DNA of 64,000 bases from Granulicella sp. L46. GTDB taxonomy: Bacteria > Acidobacteriota > Terriglobia > Terriglobales > Acidobacteriaceae. Positions within the stretch are counted from its first letter, which is position 1, and every line of letters starts with the position of its first letter. The stretch lies in the NCBI RefSeq assembly GCF_009765785.1, contig NZ_LMUT01000025.1:406890-470889 (forward strand). The letters are read 5' to 3'. The notes under the pieces are model-generated. The model was given only the letters and a program-made list of their open reading frames with translations. It had not been told where the DNA came from and made no database searches. This document shows, in pieces, positions 17,224-27,518 of the stretch. The position numbers were made by a program, and so were the translations under genes.

Positions 17224-17275
17224 TCAACGATAACAGCGGAAACCCGCACAACGTGTAGTTATTCGAGAAAAACAT

Positions 17276-20200
17276 ATGAAACCCGAAGCTAAATTTGTAT
17301 GTCGCGCGGAAAATCTCATTGAAAAGACCAGCAGCCAACTAATGCGGCTTCTCGGTTTAGCTTTGGTAGCGGCAACTCTTTGCGGCGTTGCAGTTGGCCA
17401 AGTCGCTACAGCAGATTTAACAGGCACGGCCACGGATTCAACGGGTGCGGCAATTCCAGGCGCGACTGTGACTCTCACGAACGTAGATACGCATGTTTCC
17501 CAGGTCGCGAAAAGTAACGGTGAAGGGGGTTTCGGTTTCACATTTCTCCAGCCGGGGCATTATTCCGTGAGGGTGGAGTCGCCGGGATTTAAAACGTTTG
17601 AAATTCCAGATATCGGATTGCAAGGTGGCGATCATGGTCGGGCCGACGCGGCCATGCAGCCCGGCGCCGTTGGAGAAACGGTCAAAGTTACGAGTGAATT
17701 GCCCTTATTGCAGGCAGACAGCTCGACGATGCAGACAACGATCGGTCAACAGGCTGCGGCTGATCTACCGTTGCCGACGCGCAACCTAACAAGCCTGATC
17801 ACGTTTACAGCGGGAGCGAATGAGGCGTCGAATCCGAACGGATTGTCCAGCGGCGGTCGCCCGAACGACCGTCGTCAAACCAGCTCATTTTCAGTAAATG
17901 GCCAGCAGGACACGCTCAATAACGAGCTGATCGATGGCACTGACAACAACGAGCGTGTAATCGGAACGATCGGTGTGAAGCCGCCGATCGATGCGATTGA
18001 AGAAGTCACCGTGCAGACGAATGAGTACGCGCCCGAGGTGGGCCGCGCACCAGGCGGCATCATCAGCGTACTTACGAAGTCTGGCACCGATTCGCTGCAC
18101 GGCTCCGCGTTTGAGTTCATAAAGAACACGGTGTTTGACGCGCGCAACCCCTTCAACCCAACTCCCAATGAGCTCACGCCGTTCAGTCCGAAAGCGGCAT
18201 TGCGGCAGAACGATTTTGGTGGAAGCGTAGGCGGTCCAATCTTCAGAGGGCGAACTTTCTTTTTTGTAGCTTACGAAGGTTTCACGCAGACACAAGGGAA
18301 GAATCCAGTTTTGAATACAGTACCGACGCTGGCAGAGCAGGAGGCTGGTCCAGAAGGGATCAAGGATGCAGATCCGGCGACCGCGCCATATCCGGTAGAT
18401 CCGATTGCAGTGAACTACTTCAAGTTCTATCCGCTACCGAACACGGGCGGAGCGAACGCGACGCAACTGAATTATGTGTATGTTCCCGTGAATACTCAAA
18501 CTTCAAATATTGGAGACGCGCGCGTTGATCACCGTTTCAATAGTTCTAATTCAGTCTTCGGGCGATTCACGATGAACTATGTAAGCACATATATCGGAGC
18601 CAATATGCCTTCGGTTGACTTCAGTGGTCTGGTCCTGAGCCCAGGTAATGGCCCAAACGGATATAGCGGGCCAGCGCTGAACACTGCGTATAGCTATCAG
18701 CTCAACTACATCCATGTATTTACGCCCAACTTTCTGCTTGAATTGAAGGCCGCCTACGATCGTGTCAACAATACAGCGTCCGCACCGAACCAGGGAACGA
18801 ATGCGGCGACAGCCTTCGGATTTCCGACGAATGTGAACTACGGACCGGCGAGCAGCGCTCTTCCAGTACTAACCTTCAGCAATAGCCTGTCGCCTCTCGG
18901 TGACAGCGAGTATGAACCGCTCCAAAACTTGACCGGAACCTATCAGTACTACGGAAATCTGAGCTATACACACGGCCGTCACACAATGAAATTCGGAGCA
19001 GTGTTGATTCGGCGGCAAGTGCGCGTCTTGCAAAGCATCAGCGCGAACAGCAACTACACATTCTCTGTTCCCGGCGACTCGACAACATCGGCTGGATTGG
19101 CATCGTTTTTGGTTGGAGCCTTCACCACCGAACAACGAACGGTGAACCTGAATACTCCTGATTATCGTGTTTGGGAACCCGGATTCTACGCCCAAGACAC
19201 ATGGCGTGTGAATGAGAAACTCACCCTAAATTATGGCGCTCGATATGACATATTTACGCCATTCACGGAAGCGCATAATTATCAATCCAACTTTGACCCC
19301 TTCAATGAGCAGCTCTACGTCGCGGGCGAGAATGGCGTCGGAGCAACGGCCGGGGTGCAGACAGACTACAGCAACTTTTCGCCGCGCGTGGGATTTGCCT
19401 ATTCTGTCTTGCCTGGGACAGTAGTACGTGGTGGCTTCGGCATCAGTTTCTACCCAGGAACAATGACGACGATGGCTACCATGAAGAACATTCCCTTCAA
19501 CTCAACATTTAATCCGAACTGCGGGTCAGACATAGCAGTGGAGATTGAGGCAGAGCGAGCGGCCGCAGGAAGCATCGCGGCGACGCAAGTACAGCCATTG
19601 TGCAGCACCATTCCGACTGCGCCAACAAGATTTGATCAGGGAATGCCAGTTCCGACCGTCCAAAACATCAACAGTCCGGGCCTTAGCTTTACGAGTGTCG
19701 ATCGCCACTTGAAAAACGGCATGGCAGAACAATTCAACTTGATGGTGGAACGTCAGTTTCATCTGAACGTTTTCACCATTGCCTATGTGGGGGCGCTGGG
19801 TCGGCACGTTCCTGCGCCCCTATATGACATGAATGTTCCAAACCCCGCACTTTACACCCCCGCTGAGCTGGTCTTGCAGAATCGGCCCACCTTCGCGACC
19901 TACCCCAACATTGGGTCGGTCAAATACTGGACCGACGGCGGTACGCAGAGTTATCACGCGCTGCAATTGACGTTTCAGCGGCGATACTCAAACGGACTGA
20001 GCTTCCAGGCGAACTATACCTTTTCTCACGATATGGACAATGTTTCAAGCATCAGCAATGAAGGTGCGTCCGGCTTCGGCAACATGAATCCATATGACTA
20101 TTCGTCAGTTGATTACGGCAATAGCGATTTAGACCTGAGGCAGCGCACAGCATTCACCGCGAGTTATGCATCAAGTTGGGGTAAGGGCTGGAATCGCTTC

Positions 20201-20755
20201 AGCCGAGCGTTGCTGACTGGTTACCAGTTCAATATTGTGTACATCTGGAATACCGGAAATCCGTTTACGGTTACCGACGCATCGACTACGTTCAGCCAAA
20301 GCGTGTTCAAGTCCGGATTGGGCGGCGGCACTGATCGGCCCATGCAGATCGCCAATCCGATCCTAAAGAATCCCGGGATCAACCACTGGTTCAATACGAC
20401 AGCCTTTGTGCAGCCAGCTCCCGGCGTGATCGGAAATGAACGTCGGAATCAACTTTATGGACCTCATTTCCAGCATCTCGACGTTTCGATCTTTCGCAAT
20501 TTTCGCATAACGAGCAGGGTCAGCCTGCAGCTCCGCGCTGAGTCCTTCAATCTAACGAACACACCTGCATATTACATCGCGGCCGGAGCGTCGCAGACCA
20601 ACGCCTTCACTCCGTCATGTAGTTATACGCTGCACCCGGGAGCGCCAACGTGCACAGCGCCAGCGGCTCCAAATTCCGCATTCGGCAAAATCACTCAGAC
20701 TAACCCTTCCTATTCCCCGCGGAACCTGCAGTTTGCTGCGAAGATCACGTTCTAA
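17276..20755 (+). CDS. Oar-like TonB-dependent outer-membrane receptor
   Basis: 1,159 residues. A signal sequence (hydrophobic stretch ending near VAVGQVA) is followed by a carboxypeptidase-regulatory-like beta-sandwich (about residues 44-108, TGTATDSTGAAIPGATVTLTN), a plug domain with NELIDGTDNNE and a long beta-barrel ending in an aromatic residue (FAAKITF). Acidobacterial receptors of this type import oligosaccharides or other large substrates with TonB energy. Its position between GH51 and a GH120-like xylosidase suggests arabinoxylan fragments. The first ATG is used; an internal ATG at 17342 is possible. It probably belongs to the GH51 transcript. Confidence 0.92.
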   Translation: MKPEAKFVCRAENLIEKTSSQLMRLLGLALVAATLCGVAVGQVATADLTGTATDSTGAAIPGATVTLTNVDTHVSQVAKSNGEGGFGFTFLQPGHYSVRVESPGFKTFEIPDIGLQGGDHGRADAAMQPGAVGETVKVTSELPLLQADSSTMQTTIGQQAAADLPLPTRNLTSLITFTAGANEASNPNGLSSGGRPNDRRQTSSFSVNGQQDTLNNELIDGTDNNERVIGTIGVKPPIDAIEEVTVQTNEYAPEVGRAPGGIISVLTKSGTDSLHGSAFEFIKNTVFDARNPFNPTPNELTPFSPKAALRQNDFGGSVGGPIFRGRTFFFVAYEGFTQTQGKNPVLNTVPTLAEQEAGPEGIKDADPATAPYPVDPIAVNYFKFYPLPNTGGANATQLNYVYVPVNTQTSNIGDARVDHRFNSSNSVFGRFTMNYVSTYIGANMPSVDFSGLVLSPGNGPNGYSGPALNTAYSYQLNYIHVFTPNFLLELKAAYDRVNNTASAPNQGTNAATAFGFPTNVNYGPASSALPVLTFSNSLSPLGDSEYEPLQNLTGTYQYYGNLSYTHGRHTMKFGAVLIRRQVRVLQSISANSNYTFSVPGDSTTSAGLASFLVGAFTTEQRTVNLNTPDYRVWEPGFYAQDTWRVNEKLTLNYGARYDIFTPFTEAHNYQSNFDPFNEQLYVAGENGVGATAGVQTDYSNFSPRVGFAYSVLPGTVVRGGFGISFYPGTMTTMATMKNIPFNSTFNPNCGSDIAVEIEAERAAAGSIAATQVQPLCSTIPTAPTRFDQGMPVPTVQNINSPGLSFTSVDRHLKNGMAEQFNLMVERQFHLNVFTIAYVGALGRHVPAPLYDMNVPNPALYTPAELVLQNRPTFATYPNIGSVKYWTDGGTQSYHALQLTFQRRYSNGLSFQANYTFSHDMDNVSSISNEGASGFGNMNPYDYSSVDYGNSDLDLRQRTAFTASYASSWGKGWNRFSRALLTGYQFNIVYIWNTGNPFTVTDASTTFSQSVFKSGLGGGTDRPMQIANPILKNPGINHWFNTTAFVQPAPGVIGNERRNQLYGPHFQHLDVSIFRNFRITSRVSLQLRAESFNLTNTPAYYIAAGASQTNAFTPSCSYTLHPGAPTCTAPAAPNSAFGKITQTNPSYSPRNLQFAAKITF

Positions 20756-20841
20756 TGCATTGACAGTGCGAAATGCCAGGTCGTCGATTCACGCGTCTTC
20801 AAATTCAATATCTCCCCACTACGTAGGAGTCAGAGGTTACG

Positions 20842-22881
20842 ATGCCATTATATTCAAGAACTAGATCGCTGCTTCTCCTAAGCGCATTGTGCTGCCTTGG
20901 AGTTAGCGCATACGCTGCTTCGGACACGACGCTTCCTAACGGTAGTGAATTTCATTTCTGGGAGAAGCCGCTCACGTTTTCGAAGACCTACTACGTGAGT
21001 GCCTCCAACGGAGACGACGCGAATCCCGGCACGCAAGAGAGGCCTTTCCGAACTATTAGCAAAGCGGCGCAGGTGCTTCTGCCCGGGGAGCGGGTGGTCA
21101 TCGCAGAAGGCCTTTACCGGGAGAGTGTCGATCCGGCGAGAGGAGGAACAGGACCGGACAAAGTGATCAGTTATGAGGCCGCTCCCAACGCTCATGTGAT
21201 CGTGTCTGGAGCTGCAATCGTTACCGCATGGGAGCCTTCGACAGGCTTTACCTATCGTGGCCCCCATAAGGGCGACCCCCAAATTTTCCAAACCAAACTC
21301 GACGGCAATCTCTTTGGTGGCTACAACCCCTTCGGGCTCCTCAATGTCCCGCAACAGAAAGCGTACCTAGTATCGGTAGGGAATCATCCGCCGGGACAGC
21401 CGGGATACAACATGCCGTGGCTTCGCACGAGTCTGAATCTGGCGACCTACTACAGGCACCGCGGGCTGGTGTTCGTGGACGGTAAACCGCTCACTCAGGT
21501 CGATAATTTTGCAGATCTTGCAGATCCGGCTGGTCCTCCTCGGCCTGGGTCGCGCGCGGTGAACGCCACCATCGTTGAGGAACCGCAGAACAACCTCTAT
21601 GACGAGATCGGCGGCGCCGCAGGACGCGTATGGATTGAGAACAACGGGATGGCATTGCACATCCGGCTCAACAACGATGCCAATCCGGAGGGTCACAAAA
21701 TAGAGATCACGACGAAGGAGACAGTGTTCTCTCCGTCTCAGCGCGGTCTTGGATATATCCGAGTCAAAGGCATTGAGTTTCAATATGCGGGGAATGGATT
21801 CCCGATGCCACAGCGCGGCCTAGTGTCGACCAACCGGGGCCATCATTGGATCTTCGAAGACAATACGTTCGAGTGGGCGAACTCGATCGGTCTGGATATT
21901 GGCGACGAGGTGTGGGATGCAACGATGCCACCCGAAACTCTCGGCTTCGACGTCGTGCGTCATAATACCTTTCGATATTGCGGTATCGAGGGTCTAGGTG
22001 GAGCGGGAAATCCAGGGGGCTTACATGGCGTCCTCGTAGAGGACAACCTCTTCGAATGGATTGGCTGGCAAGATGCCGCGGGCATGTCCGAGTCGGCGGC
22101 GATGAAGTTGCACAACGCCGTGGATCTCCTGTTTCGAAGAAACGTTATTCGCCATATCAGGCATGCGAACGGAGTGTGGCTCGACACGGTGAATGAGAAC
22201 ACCCGTTTAACGGGAAACATCTTTGCAGACATCCCGGGTGAAATCAATCCACACGCAATTCATATAGAAGCAACCGCGTTGCCCAATGAGATAGATAACA
22301 ACATCTTTTCCGGACTCACAGCCGGAGTGCTTATCCGCGACACAAACAACTTGATTGTTGCAAATAATTTGTTTCTTGATTGCCGAGCCGGGATATCGAT
22401 GACCACCGGTCTAGCGGCGCCGCGCCTGATCGGAAGCTACGGCCACACGGCTGATGGATGGAACAACCAGATTTACAACAATGTCTTCCATTCGATCGGG
22501 CTAGAAGCAATTCAGTTCACTACAACAACTAACCACTCGGATGGCAACGTCTTCAGCAAAATGCCTTATTTTGGCGGGTACTTGAGAGTGACCGGGCCGA
22601 CTACTTATCAGGTAGACGATGTCCCGGAGCAGTGGCTTGATCTGGCGATGTGGCAGGAAGAGCATGACTGGGACAAACACGGAAAAGTTGTTGACATAAA
22701 GGCGTCCTTTGATCCTGACACTCTAGAGCTCACTCTGACCTATCCCACGGATTTAGTGAAGCTTCCAGTATTCGATCATCTTGACACGGACTTCTTCGGA
22801 CACACGACAGGCAAAGAAAGATTCCCAGGACCTTTCGCAGAAGAGATCACAGAAAAGCGAAACGTTGATCCGCGTCGATAG
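20842..22881 (+). CDS. GH120-like beta-xylosidase (secreted right-handed beta-helix)
   Basis: 679 residues with a signal peptide (cleavage near AYAAS). The start [20 protein letters not shown] is followed by [22 protein letters not shown] and many short strand repeats of a parallel beta-helix. It resembles GH120 xylosidase XylC of Thermoanaerobacterium: WLD-type nucleophile motif [11 protein letters not shown] (D448) and acid/base-type motif HIEAT (E476) occur at matching places. An inserted segment (about residues 150-300) fits the second domain of that family. This assignment comes from remembered family sequence, not from a search; another beta-helix lyase or hydrolase remains possible. 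It sits in the GH51-TonB-PQQ cluster. Confidence 0.65.
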   Translation: MPLYSRTRSLLLLSALCCLGVSAYAASDTTLPNGSEFHFWEKPLTFSKTYYVSASNGDDANPGTQERPFRTISKAAQVLLPGERVVIAEGLYRESVDPARGGTGPDKVISYEAAPNAHVIVSGAAIVTAWEPSTGFTYRGPHKGDPQIFQTKLDGNLFGGYNPFGLLNVPQQKAYLVSVGNHPPGQPGYNMPWLRTSLNLATYYRHRGLVFVDGKPLTQVDNFADLADPAGPPRPGSRAVNATIVEEPQNNLYDEIGGAAGRVWIENNGMALHIRLNNDANPEGHKIEITTKETVFSPSQRGLGYIRVKGIEFQYAGNGFPMPQRGLVSTNRGHHWIFEDNTFEWANSIGLDIGDEVWDATMPPETLGFDVVRHNTFRYCGIEGLGGAGNPGGLHGVLVEDNLFEWIGWQDAAGMSESAAMKLHNAVDLLFRRNVIRHIRHANGVWLDTVNENTRLTGNIFADIPGEINPHAIHIEATALPNEIDNNIFSGLTAGVLIRDTNNLIVANNLFLDCRAGISMTTGLAAPRLIGSYGHTADGWNNQIYNNVFHSIGLEAIQFTTTTNHSDGNVFSKMPYFGGYLRVTGPTTYQVDDVPEQWLDLAMWQEEHDWDKHGKVVDIKASFDPDTLELTLTYPTDLVKLPVFDHLDTDFFGHTTGKERFPGPFAEEITEKRNVDPRR

Positions 22882-22933
22882 AGCCCAATCAGTAAAAACT
22901 ACACCTGGCGTGGTCCAAGAGAGGACGTTTTTA

Positions 22934-23833
22934 ATGCCATTTCTGTTTACAAAGCGGTATGGACGGTGTTGGTCATTGATCTTGTTGCTGCCATTGGTGA
23001 CAGGAATAGCAGGCGCCCAGACGGTTGTGCACACAGATCCCGCGAAGTATCGGCACATCGAAGCGGTACATCAGGGTGCGGGTTCAATGGACTTCGGACC
23101 GCTTCTCGGTACCGACGCGCTGGACACGAATCTGATCTTCTTGCACCGAGGGGTCATTCAACCAAAGAGCGGGATCGGGGCTCACTTTCACAACCGATGC
23201 GAGGAAATGTTCATCATCCTCGACGGTGAGGCGCAGTTTACGGTTGACGGACGAACGTCGCTGTTAACTGCGCGCTCTGGCGCACCTGCACGGCTTGGCC
23301 ATTCCCACGGCATCTACAACGCGACCGACAAGCCGGTGCAATGGCTCAATATAAACGTCGGACTAACGAAAATTTACGACATGTTCAACCTTGGAGATAC
23401 GCGGGTCGGTGCTTCTCTAGATCCCGTCCCTACGTTTATCACCATGCATCTGGATCGCTCGCTCCTGAAAGATGTTCCCGCTTTTCGTGACGGGACCGGC
23501 ACGGTGAAATACCGTCGCGTCCTGGAACCAAGTGTGTTTTTCACTTCGTGGTCTTATATCGATCACCTACTCCTTCCGCCCGGAACATCGGCGGGTCCGG
23601 ATGCACAGCCTGACATGAGTGAGGTCTATTACGTTCTGGAGGGTAACGGTGAAGTTACCGTCGATGGCAAGACCGCGCCAATCAAAACGGGCGACGCGAT
23701 TCCAGTCCGGCTAGGACAGCGAAAAGCGTTTGCCAACAATGGCAACGCTCCATTGGAGTTAATGGTGATTGGTGTGGCGCGCGACATGGCCGCCAAAGAA
23801 GCATTCATCCAGGCGACAATGCCAAAACGCTAA
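22934..23833 (+). CDS. Secreted bicupin protein
   Basis: 299 residues with a signal peptide ([16 protein letters not shown]). There are two cupin domains. The first keeps metal-type residues ([23 protein letters not shown]), and the second ([35 protein letters not shown]) lacks the His pair and probably binds no metal. Function is unknown; periplasmic cupins may be isomerases, dioxygenases or sugar-binding proteins. ATG 22934 is preferred because GAGAGGA lies eight bases upstream and a signal peptide follows; the frame is open further upstream into the previous gene. It is in the same transcript as its neighbours. Confidence 0.8.
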   Translation: MPFLFTKRYGRCWSLILLLPLVTGIAGAQTVVHTDPAKYRHIEAVHQGAGSMDFGPLLGTDALDTNLIFLHRGVIQPKSGIGAHFHNRCEEMFIILDGEAQFTVDGRTSLLTARSGAPARLGHSHGIYNATDKPVQWLNINVGLTKIYDMFNLGDTRVGASLDPVPTFITMHLDRSLLKDVPAFRDGTGTVKYRRVLEPSVFFTSWSYIDHLLLPPGTSAGPDAQPDMSEVYYVLEGNGEVTVDGKTAPIKTGDAIPVRLGQRKAFANNGNAPLELMVIGVARDMAAKEAFIQATMPKR

Positions 23834-23860
23834 TCCAGATTATTTGTGAAAGGGGTAGAT

Positions 23861-24289
23861 ATGAATCGTCGCTCGTTGTTTAGGCTGGGAGCGCTGTTCG
23901 GAGCGGGACGCTTTATTACGTTCGCCGCCCCTGCATGGGCGATGACGCCTCACGACACAGATGCAGCGCAACCGATCGTTCTATATTGCGATTTGGCTGT
24001 TGATCCGGCCCGCGAATCGGAAATGCTCGCCGGCTTTCATGACAAGTTCAAGCCGGCGGCCAAACAGTTCGATGGCTATGTTGACCTGAAGATGCTGAAG
24101 CTTCGTTCTGTGATCCAGGGAAGGCCGGCTCCTCCGAACGGGATCAATTACCGGTTTCAACTAACGTATGAGAGCGAAAAGAAACGCCAGCTTTGGATCC
24201 ATTCCGATACCCACCAGAAAGTTTGGCCGCTGATCGAAGACACCGTAACGAATAAGGATTATCTAGTGCTCCTGACGGAGGCATGCTGA
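23861..24289 (+). CDS. Exported monooxygenase-like (ABM-type) protein
   Basis: 142 residues. A possible twin-arginine-type signal (NRRSLFRLG, then a hydrophobic run ending near AWAM) precedes a small ferredoxin-like domain with VLYCDLAVDPARESEMLAGFHDKFKPAAKQFDGYVDLKMLKL, which recalls antibiotic-biosynthesis-monooxygenase-like proteins. No cofactor site can be identified. Start ATG 23861 is chosen for the AAAGGGG site at good distance. The stop overlaps the next start (TGATG), so it is coupled to the lactonase gene. Confidence 0.55.
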   Translation: MNRRSLFRLGALFGAGRFITFAAPAWAMTPHDTDAAQPIVLYCDLAVDPARESEMLAGFHDKFKPAAKQFDGYVDLKMLKLRSVIQGRPAPPNGINYRFQLTYESEKKRQLWIHSDTHQKVWPLIEDTVTNKDYLVLLTEAC

Positions 24290-25311
24290 TGCGCATGCTT
24301 CGCCGGGTTGGTTATGGGGCTTCCGCTTCTCTATTCGCAATTGCGCTCAATACTCCGATACAAGGAGGGGCGCAGATTGCGCCGTCCCCTTCACCCGCCA
24401 TCGTGCGGTTGGACGGCGGACTGGATGCGTTGGTAGAACCTGGCGAGAAGATCACTCGAGTCGCGAGCGGATTTGAGTTTGTTGAAGGGCCCATGTGGCG
24501 CGAGGGTCGCCTTTGGTTTTCAGACTTGGTGGGAAATCGGATGTATGCGGTTACTCCGGATGGGAAGGTAACGCTGCTGATCGATCACGCGGGCGGCCTT
24601 AACCCCTCTCCCCCCGGCTCGTTCAGCGGCTCAAATGCGATGGCGACGGATCAGGGCGGAAGCGTTCTGATGCTTCAACACGGTTTGCGAAGGATCGTTC
24701 GCCTCGATAGTCAACTTAAAATGCATCCGTACCTCGAACGCTTCGAAGGGAAGCGATTCAATAGTCCCAACGATCTTGTATTTGATCGGGATGGAGCTTT
24801 GTGGTTTACCGATCCGCCCTTTGGCCTCGCGGGACTCGACAAGGACCCAGCGAAAGAGCTGCCCTTTAGTGGAGTGTATCGCTATACCGACGGGAAGTTG
24901 ACTGCGGTGGTGCGTGATCTTCCTGAGCCTAACGGTATCGGATTTTCGCCCGATGGCAAAGTGATCTACATATCAAACTCAGGGCCGCAAAAGTTTGTGA
25001 TGCGATATGACGTCGGCGTGAACGGCACGCTGACAAACGGCAGCAAGCTGATTAGCTACCCAGACGATCCGAACACGAACGTCCCCGATGGGTTAAAGGT
25101 AGATTCGGTCGGAAACATCTGGAGCACAGGGCCGGGGGGAATTCGGATTCTCACCCCAGCAGGCAAAGTGCTGGGTCAAATCAAACTGCCTGAAGTAGCG
25201 GCGAACCTGGCGTGGGCAGAAGACGGCAAAACCCTCTACATAACCGCCACGCACAGTATTTATCGGTTGCGAACGAAGATAGCGGGCGAGATGCCGGTCT
25301 ATGGAAAGTAA
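24289..25311 (+). CDS. Secreted SMP-30/gluconolactonase family protein
   Basis: 340 residues with an N-terminal signal (SASLFAIALNTPIQGGAQ). It is a six-bladed beta-propeller with FEFVEGPMWREGRLWFSDLVGNRMY (first metal Glu in EGP), FNSPNDLVFDRDGALWFTDPPFG and PNGIGFSPDGKVIY (Asn and Asp metal ligands). Family members open sugar lactones to aldonic acids. It sits between a coupled ABM-like gene and a PQQ dehydrogenase, so it is the natural partner that hydrolyses the lactone made by sugar oxidation. ATG 24289 has GGAGG seven bases upstream; ATG 24283 is too close to it. Confidence 0.88.
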   Translation: MRMLRRVGYGASASLFAIALNTPIQGGAQIAPSPSPAIVRLDGGLDALVEPGEKITRVASGFEFVEGPMWREGRLWFSDLVGNRMYAVTPDGKVTLLIDHAGGLNPSPPGSFSGSNAMATDQGGSVLMLQHGLRRIVRLDSQLKMHPYLERFEGKRFNSPNDLVFDRDGALWFTDPPFGLAGLDKDPAKELPFSGVYRYTDGKLTAVVRDLPEPNGIGFSPDGKVIYISNSGPQKFVMRYDVGVNGTLTNGSKLISYPDDPNTNVPDGLKVDSVGNIWSTGPGGIRILTPAGKVLGQIKLPEVAANLAWAEDGKTLYITATHSIYRLRTKIAGEMPVYGK

Positions 25312-27457
25312 GAACGGAATGCAAGGAGTTAGGGTGCATCAGCAACGGGTCAAGTGCGCGGCAAGAGTCGTTTGCGCGGTCGCGATTCTGGCGGCAATTG
25401 CAGTGTTTGCGGCTCCAGTTCGAGATGTAGCTTATGGTCAGTCCCATGAAAAATCAAAACAAAATTTGGGCTGGGGAGTCTACGGTGGCACACCCGACAA
25501 TACTCACTACTCGCCGCTTGCTCAGATCAACAAGGGAAACGTGGCACAGCTCAAGGTGGCTTGGAGCTATGACACCGGCGAGATCGGGGGTCTGGAAACG
25601 AACCCGTTGATCGTGAAGCGCGTCGTCTACGGATATTCTCCTCAAAAGAGTGTGATTGCGCTCGACGCTCTGACTGGTAAGTTGATTTGGAAATTTTCAT
25701 CTGGAGTACATGGCGCGCGACCGGAACGTGGTGTCTCGTATTGGGAACATGGAATACATCCCCGCATCTTTGCGCCGATCGCAAATTATCTTTACGCGCT
25801 TGATGCGACCACGGGTAAGCCAATTTTGAGCTTCGGCGACTCTGGCCGCATCGATTTGCGCGAGGGGCTTCGCGACGACCCTAAGACCGTCTCGATTTAT
25901 GCAACCAGCCCAGGCGCAATTTACAAGGACTTAATCATTATCGGTGGCGCAGAGCCGGAGCAACTTCCCGCTGCTCCAGGAGATATCCGGGCATTCGATT
26001 GCCTCACCGGTAAGCTGCGCTGGACGTTTCACACCATCCCCCATCCTGGCGAATTCGGTTACGAAACCTGGCCGAAGGACGCATGGAAGTACAGTGGCGC
26101 GGCCAACAACTGGACCGGCATGACGATTGACCAGAAGAGGGGGATTGTCTATGTGCCGACAGGCTCACCAGCAACAGACTGGTATGGAGCGGATCGAATC
26201 GGCGACAACCTTTTTTCTGACTCTGTTATCGCGCTGAACGCTTCCACAGGTGACCGGCTATGGCATTTTCAAGGCATTCATCACGATCTTTGGGACAGGG
26301 ATTTTCCTGCCCCTCCGGCGTTAGTAACGCTGCGACGCAACGGCAGGAACATACCGGCCGTTGCGCAAACCTCGAAGCAGGGCTATCTGTACGTTTTCAA
26401 TCGGACCGACGGCACGCCGCTTTTTCCGATGAAAACTCAGCAATATCCCGCGAGCACAGTGCCCGGTGAAATCACGGCTTCTGAGCAGACCCTGCCCGCG
26501 ATGCCGGAGCCATTTGCCAGACAAATTTTGACCGAGGACATGCTCACCAACCGAACCCCCGAAATCCACGAGTGGGCCTTGCAACGCTTTCGCTCCATGA
26601 TTAGCAACGGCCAGTTCACTCCGAATCGGGTGGACAAAGATACCGTCATGTTTCCCAGCTGGATCGGTGGGGCTGAATATGGCGGTCCCGCCTTCGACCC
26701 TAAAACCCACATCATCTATATCAACTCCAATGACACCGCTTTAACCGAAAGTCTCGCAAAGGGTGCCGCAGGGAACACTGGGAAGGGAGCCTACCTCCAA
26801 CAGTGTGCGTCGTGTCATGGGCAGCTGCGCACAGGTTCGCCGCCGGCCATACCGTCGCTTATCGGGGTGGAAAAGAAGATGAGCGCAGACCAAATGGAAG
26901 ATTTGTTAGACCATGGCCGCGGTCGCATGCCCTCGTTCTCTAACCTGGAAGTGGCAAAGAGGAAGAGTATCGTTAACTACCTGTTGCAGCGCGAGACCGA
27001 TGAAGGTTCGGCGGGAACCGCGACCTCTGGCTACAACACAACGGGCTACAAGATGTTCGTTGACCCTGATGGATATCCCGCAGTAGCGCCCCCATGGGGC
27101 ACACTGAGCGCCATCGATCTCAATACGGGTGCCTATCTATGGAAGATTCCATTCGGAGAGTATCCCGCGCTGGTCGCGAAGGGCATGAAAGATACCGGCA
27201 CGGAAAACTTTGGTGGCCCCGTAGTTACCCGAGGCGGTTTGCTGATTATCGCTGCCAGTGTCTATGACAGGAAATTACGAATCTACGACAAGTCAACGGG
27301 CCACCTCCTTTGGGAGACACAGCTCCCGTTTTCCGCCCTTTCGACGCCGTCCACCTATGCCATTGATGGAAAGCAATACATTGTTGTGGCTTCGGGAGGC
27401 GGACGCGACCACAGTACGCCTACCGGCGGGGTGTATGTGGCATTCTCACTTCCTTGA
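25301..27457 (+). CDS. PQQ-dependent dehydrogenase with inserted cytochrome c domain, secreted
   Basis: 718 residues. An N-terminal export segment is followed by an eight-bladed quinoprotein propeller (WGVYGGTPDNTHYSPLAQIN; repeated blades such as VIALDALTGKLIWKF). A c-type haem domain with CASCH (residues 502-506, GAYLQQCASCHG) is inserted before the last blades, and the propeller then resumes (LSAIDLNTGAYLWKIPF ... GGVYVAFSLP). It should oxidise a sugar or alcohol in the periplasm and pass electrons internally to haem c. It overlaps the lactonase gene by 11 bases. The substrate is inferred to be a pentose from context only. Confidence 0.9.
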   Translation: MESKNGMQGVRVHQQRVKCAARVVCAVAILAAIAVFAAPVRDVAYGQSHEKSKQNLGWGVYGGTPDNTHYSPLAQINKGNVAQLKVAWSYDTGEIGGLETNPLIVKRVVYGYSPQKSVIALDALTGKLIWKFSSGVHGARPERGVSYWEHGIHPRIFAPIANYLYALDATTGKPILSFGDSGRIDLREGLRDDPKTVSIYATSPGAIYKDLIIIGGAEPEQLPAAPGDIRAFDCLTGKLRWTFHTIPHPGEFGYETWPKDAWKYSGAANNWTGMTIDQKRGIVYVPTGSPATDWYGADRIGDNLFSDSVIALNASTGDRLWHFQGIHHDLWDRDFPAPPALVTLRRNGRNIPAVAQTSKQGYLYVFNRTDGTPLFPMKTQQYPASTVPGEITASEQTLPAMPEPFARQILTEDMLTNRTPEIHEWALQRFRSMISNGQFTPNRVDKDTVMFPSWIGGAEYGGPAFDPKTHIIYINSNDTALTESLAKGAAGNTGKGAYLQQCASCHGQLRTGSPPAIPSLIGVEKKMSADQMEDLLDHGRGRMPSFSNLEVAKRKSIVNYLLQRETDEGSAGTATSGYNTTGYKMFVDPDGYPAVAPPWGTLSAIDLNTGAYLWKIPFGEYPALVAKGMKDTGTENFGGPVVTRGGLLIIAASVYDRKLRIYDKSTGHLLWETQLPFSALSTPSTYAIDGKQYIVVASGGGRDHSTPTGGVYVAFSLP

Positions 27458-27518
27458 AGCCTGGAACGCGCGACTCGGGTAGGGCGTTTTCTAGACATCC
27501 AGATCAAAGGAGAAGGTT

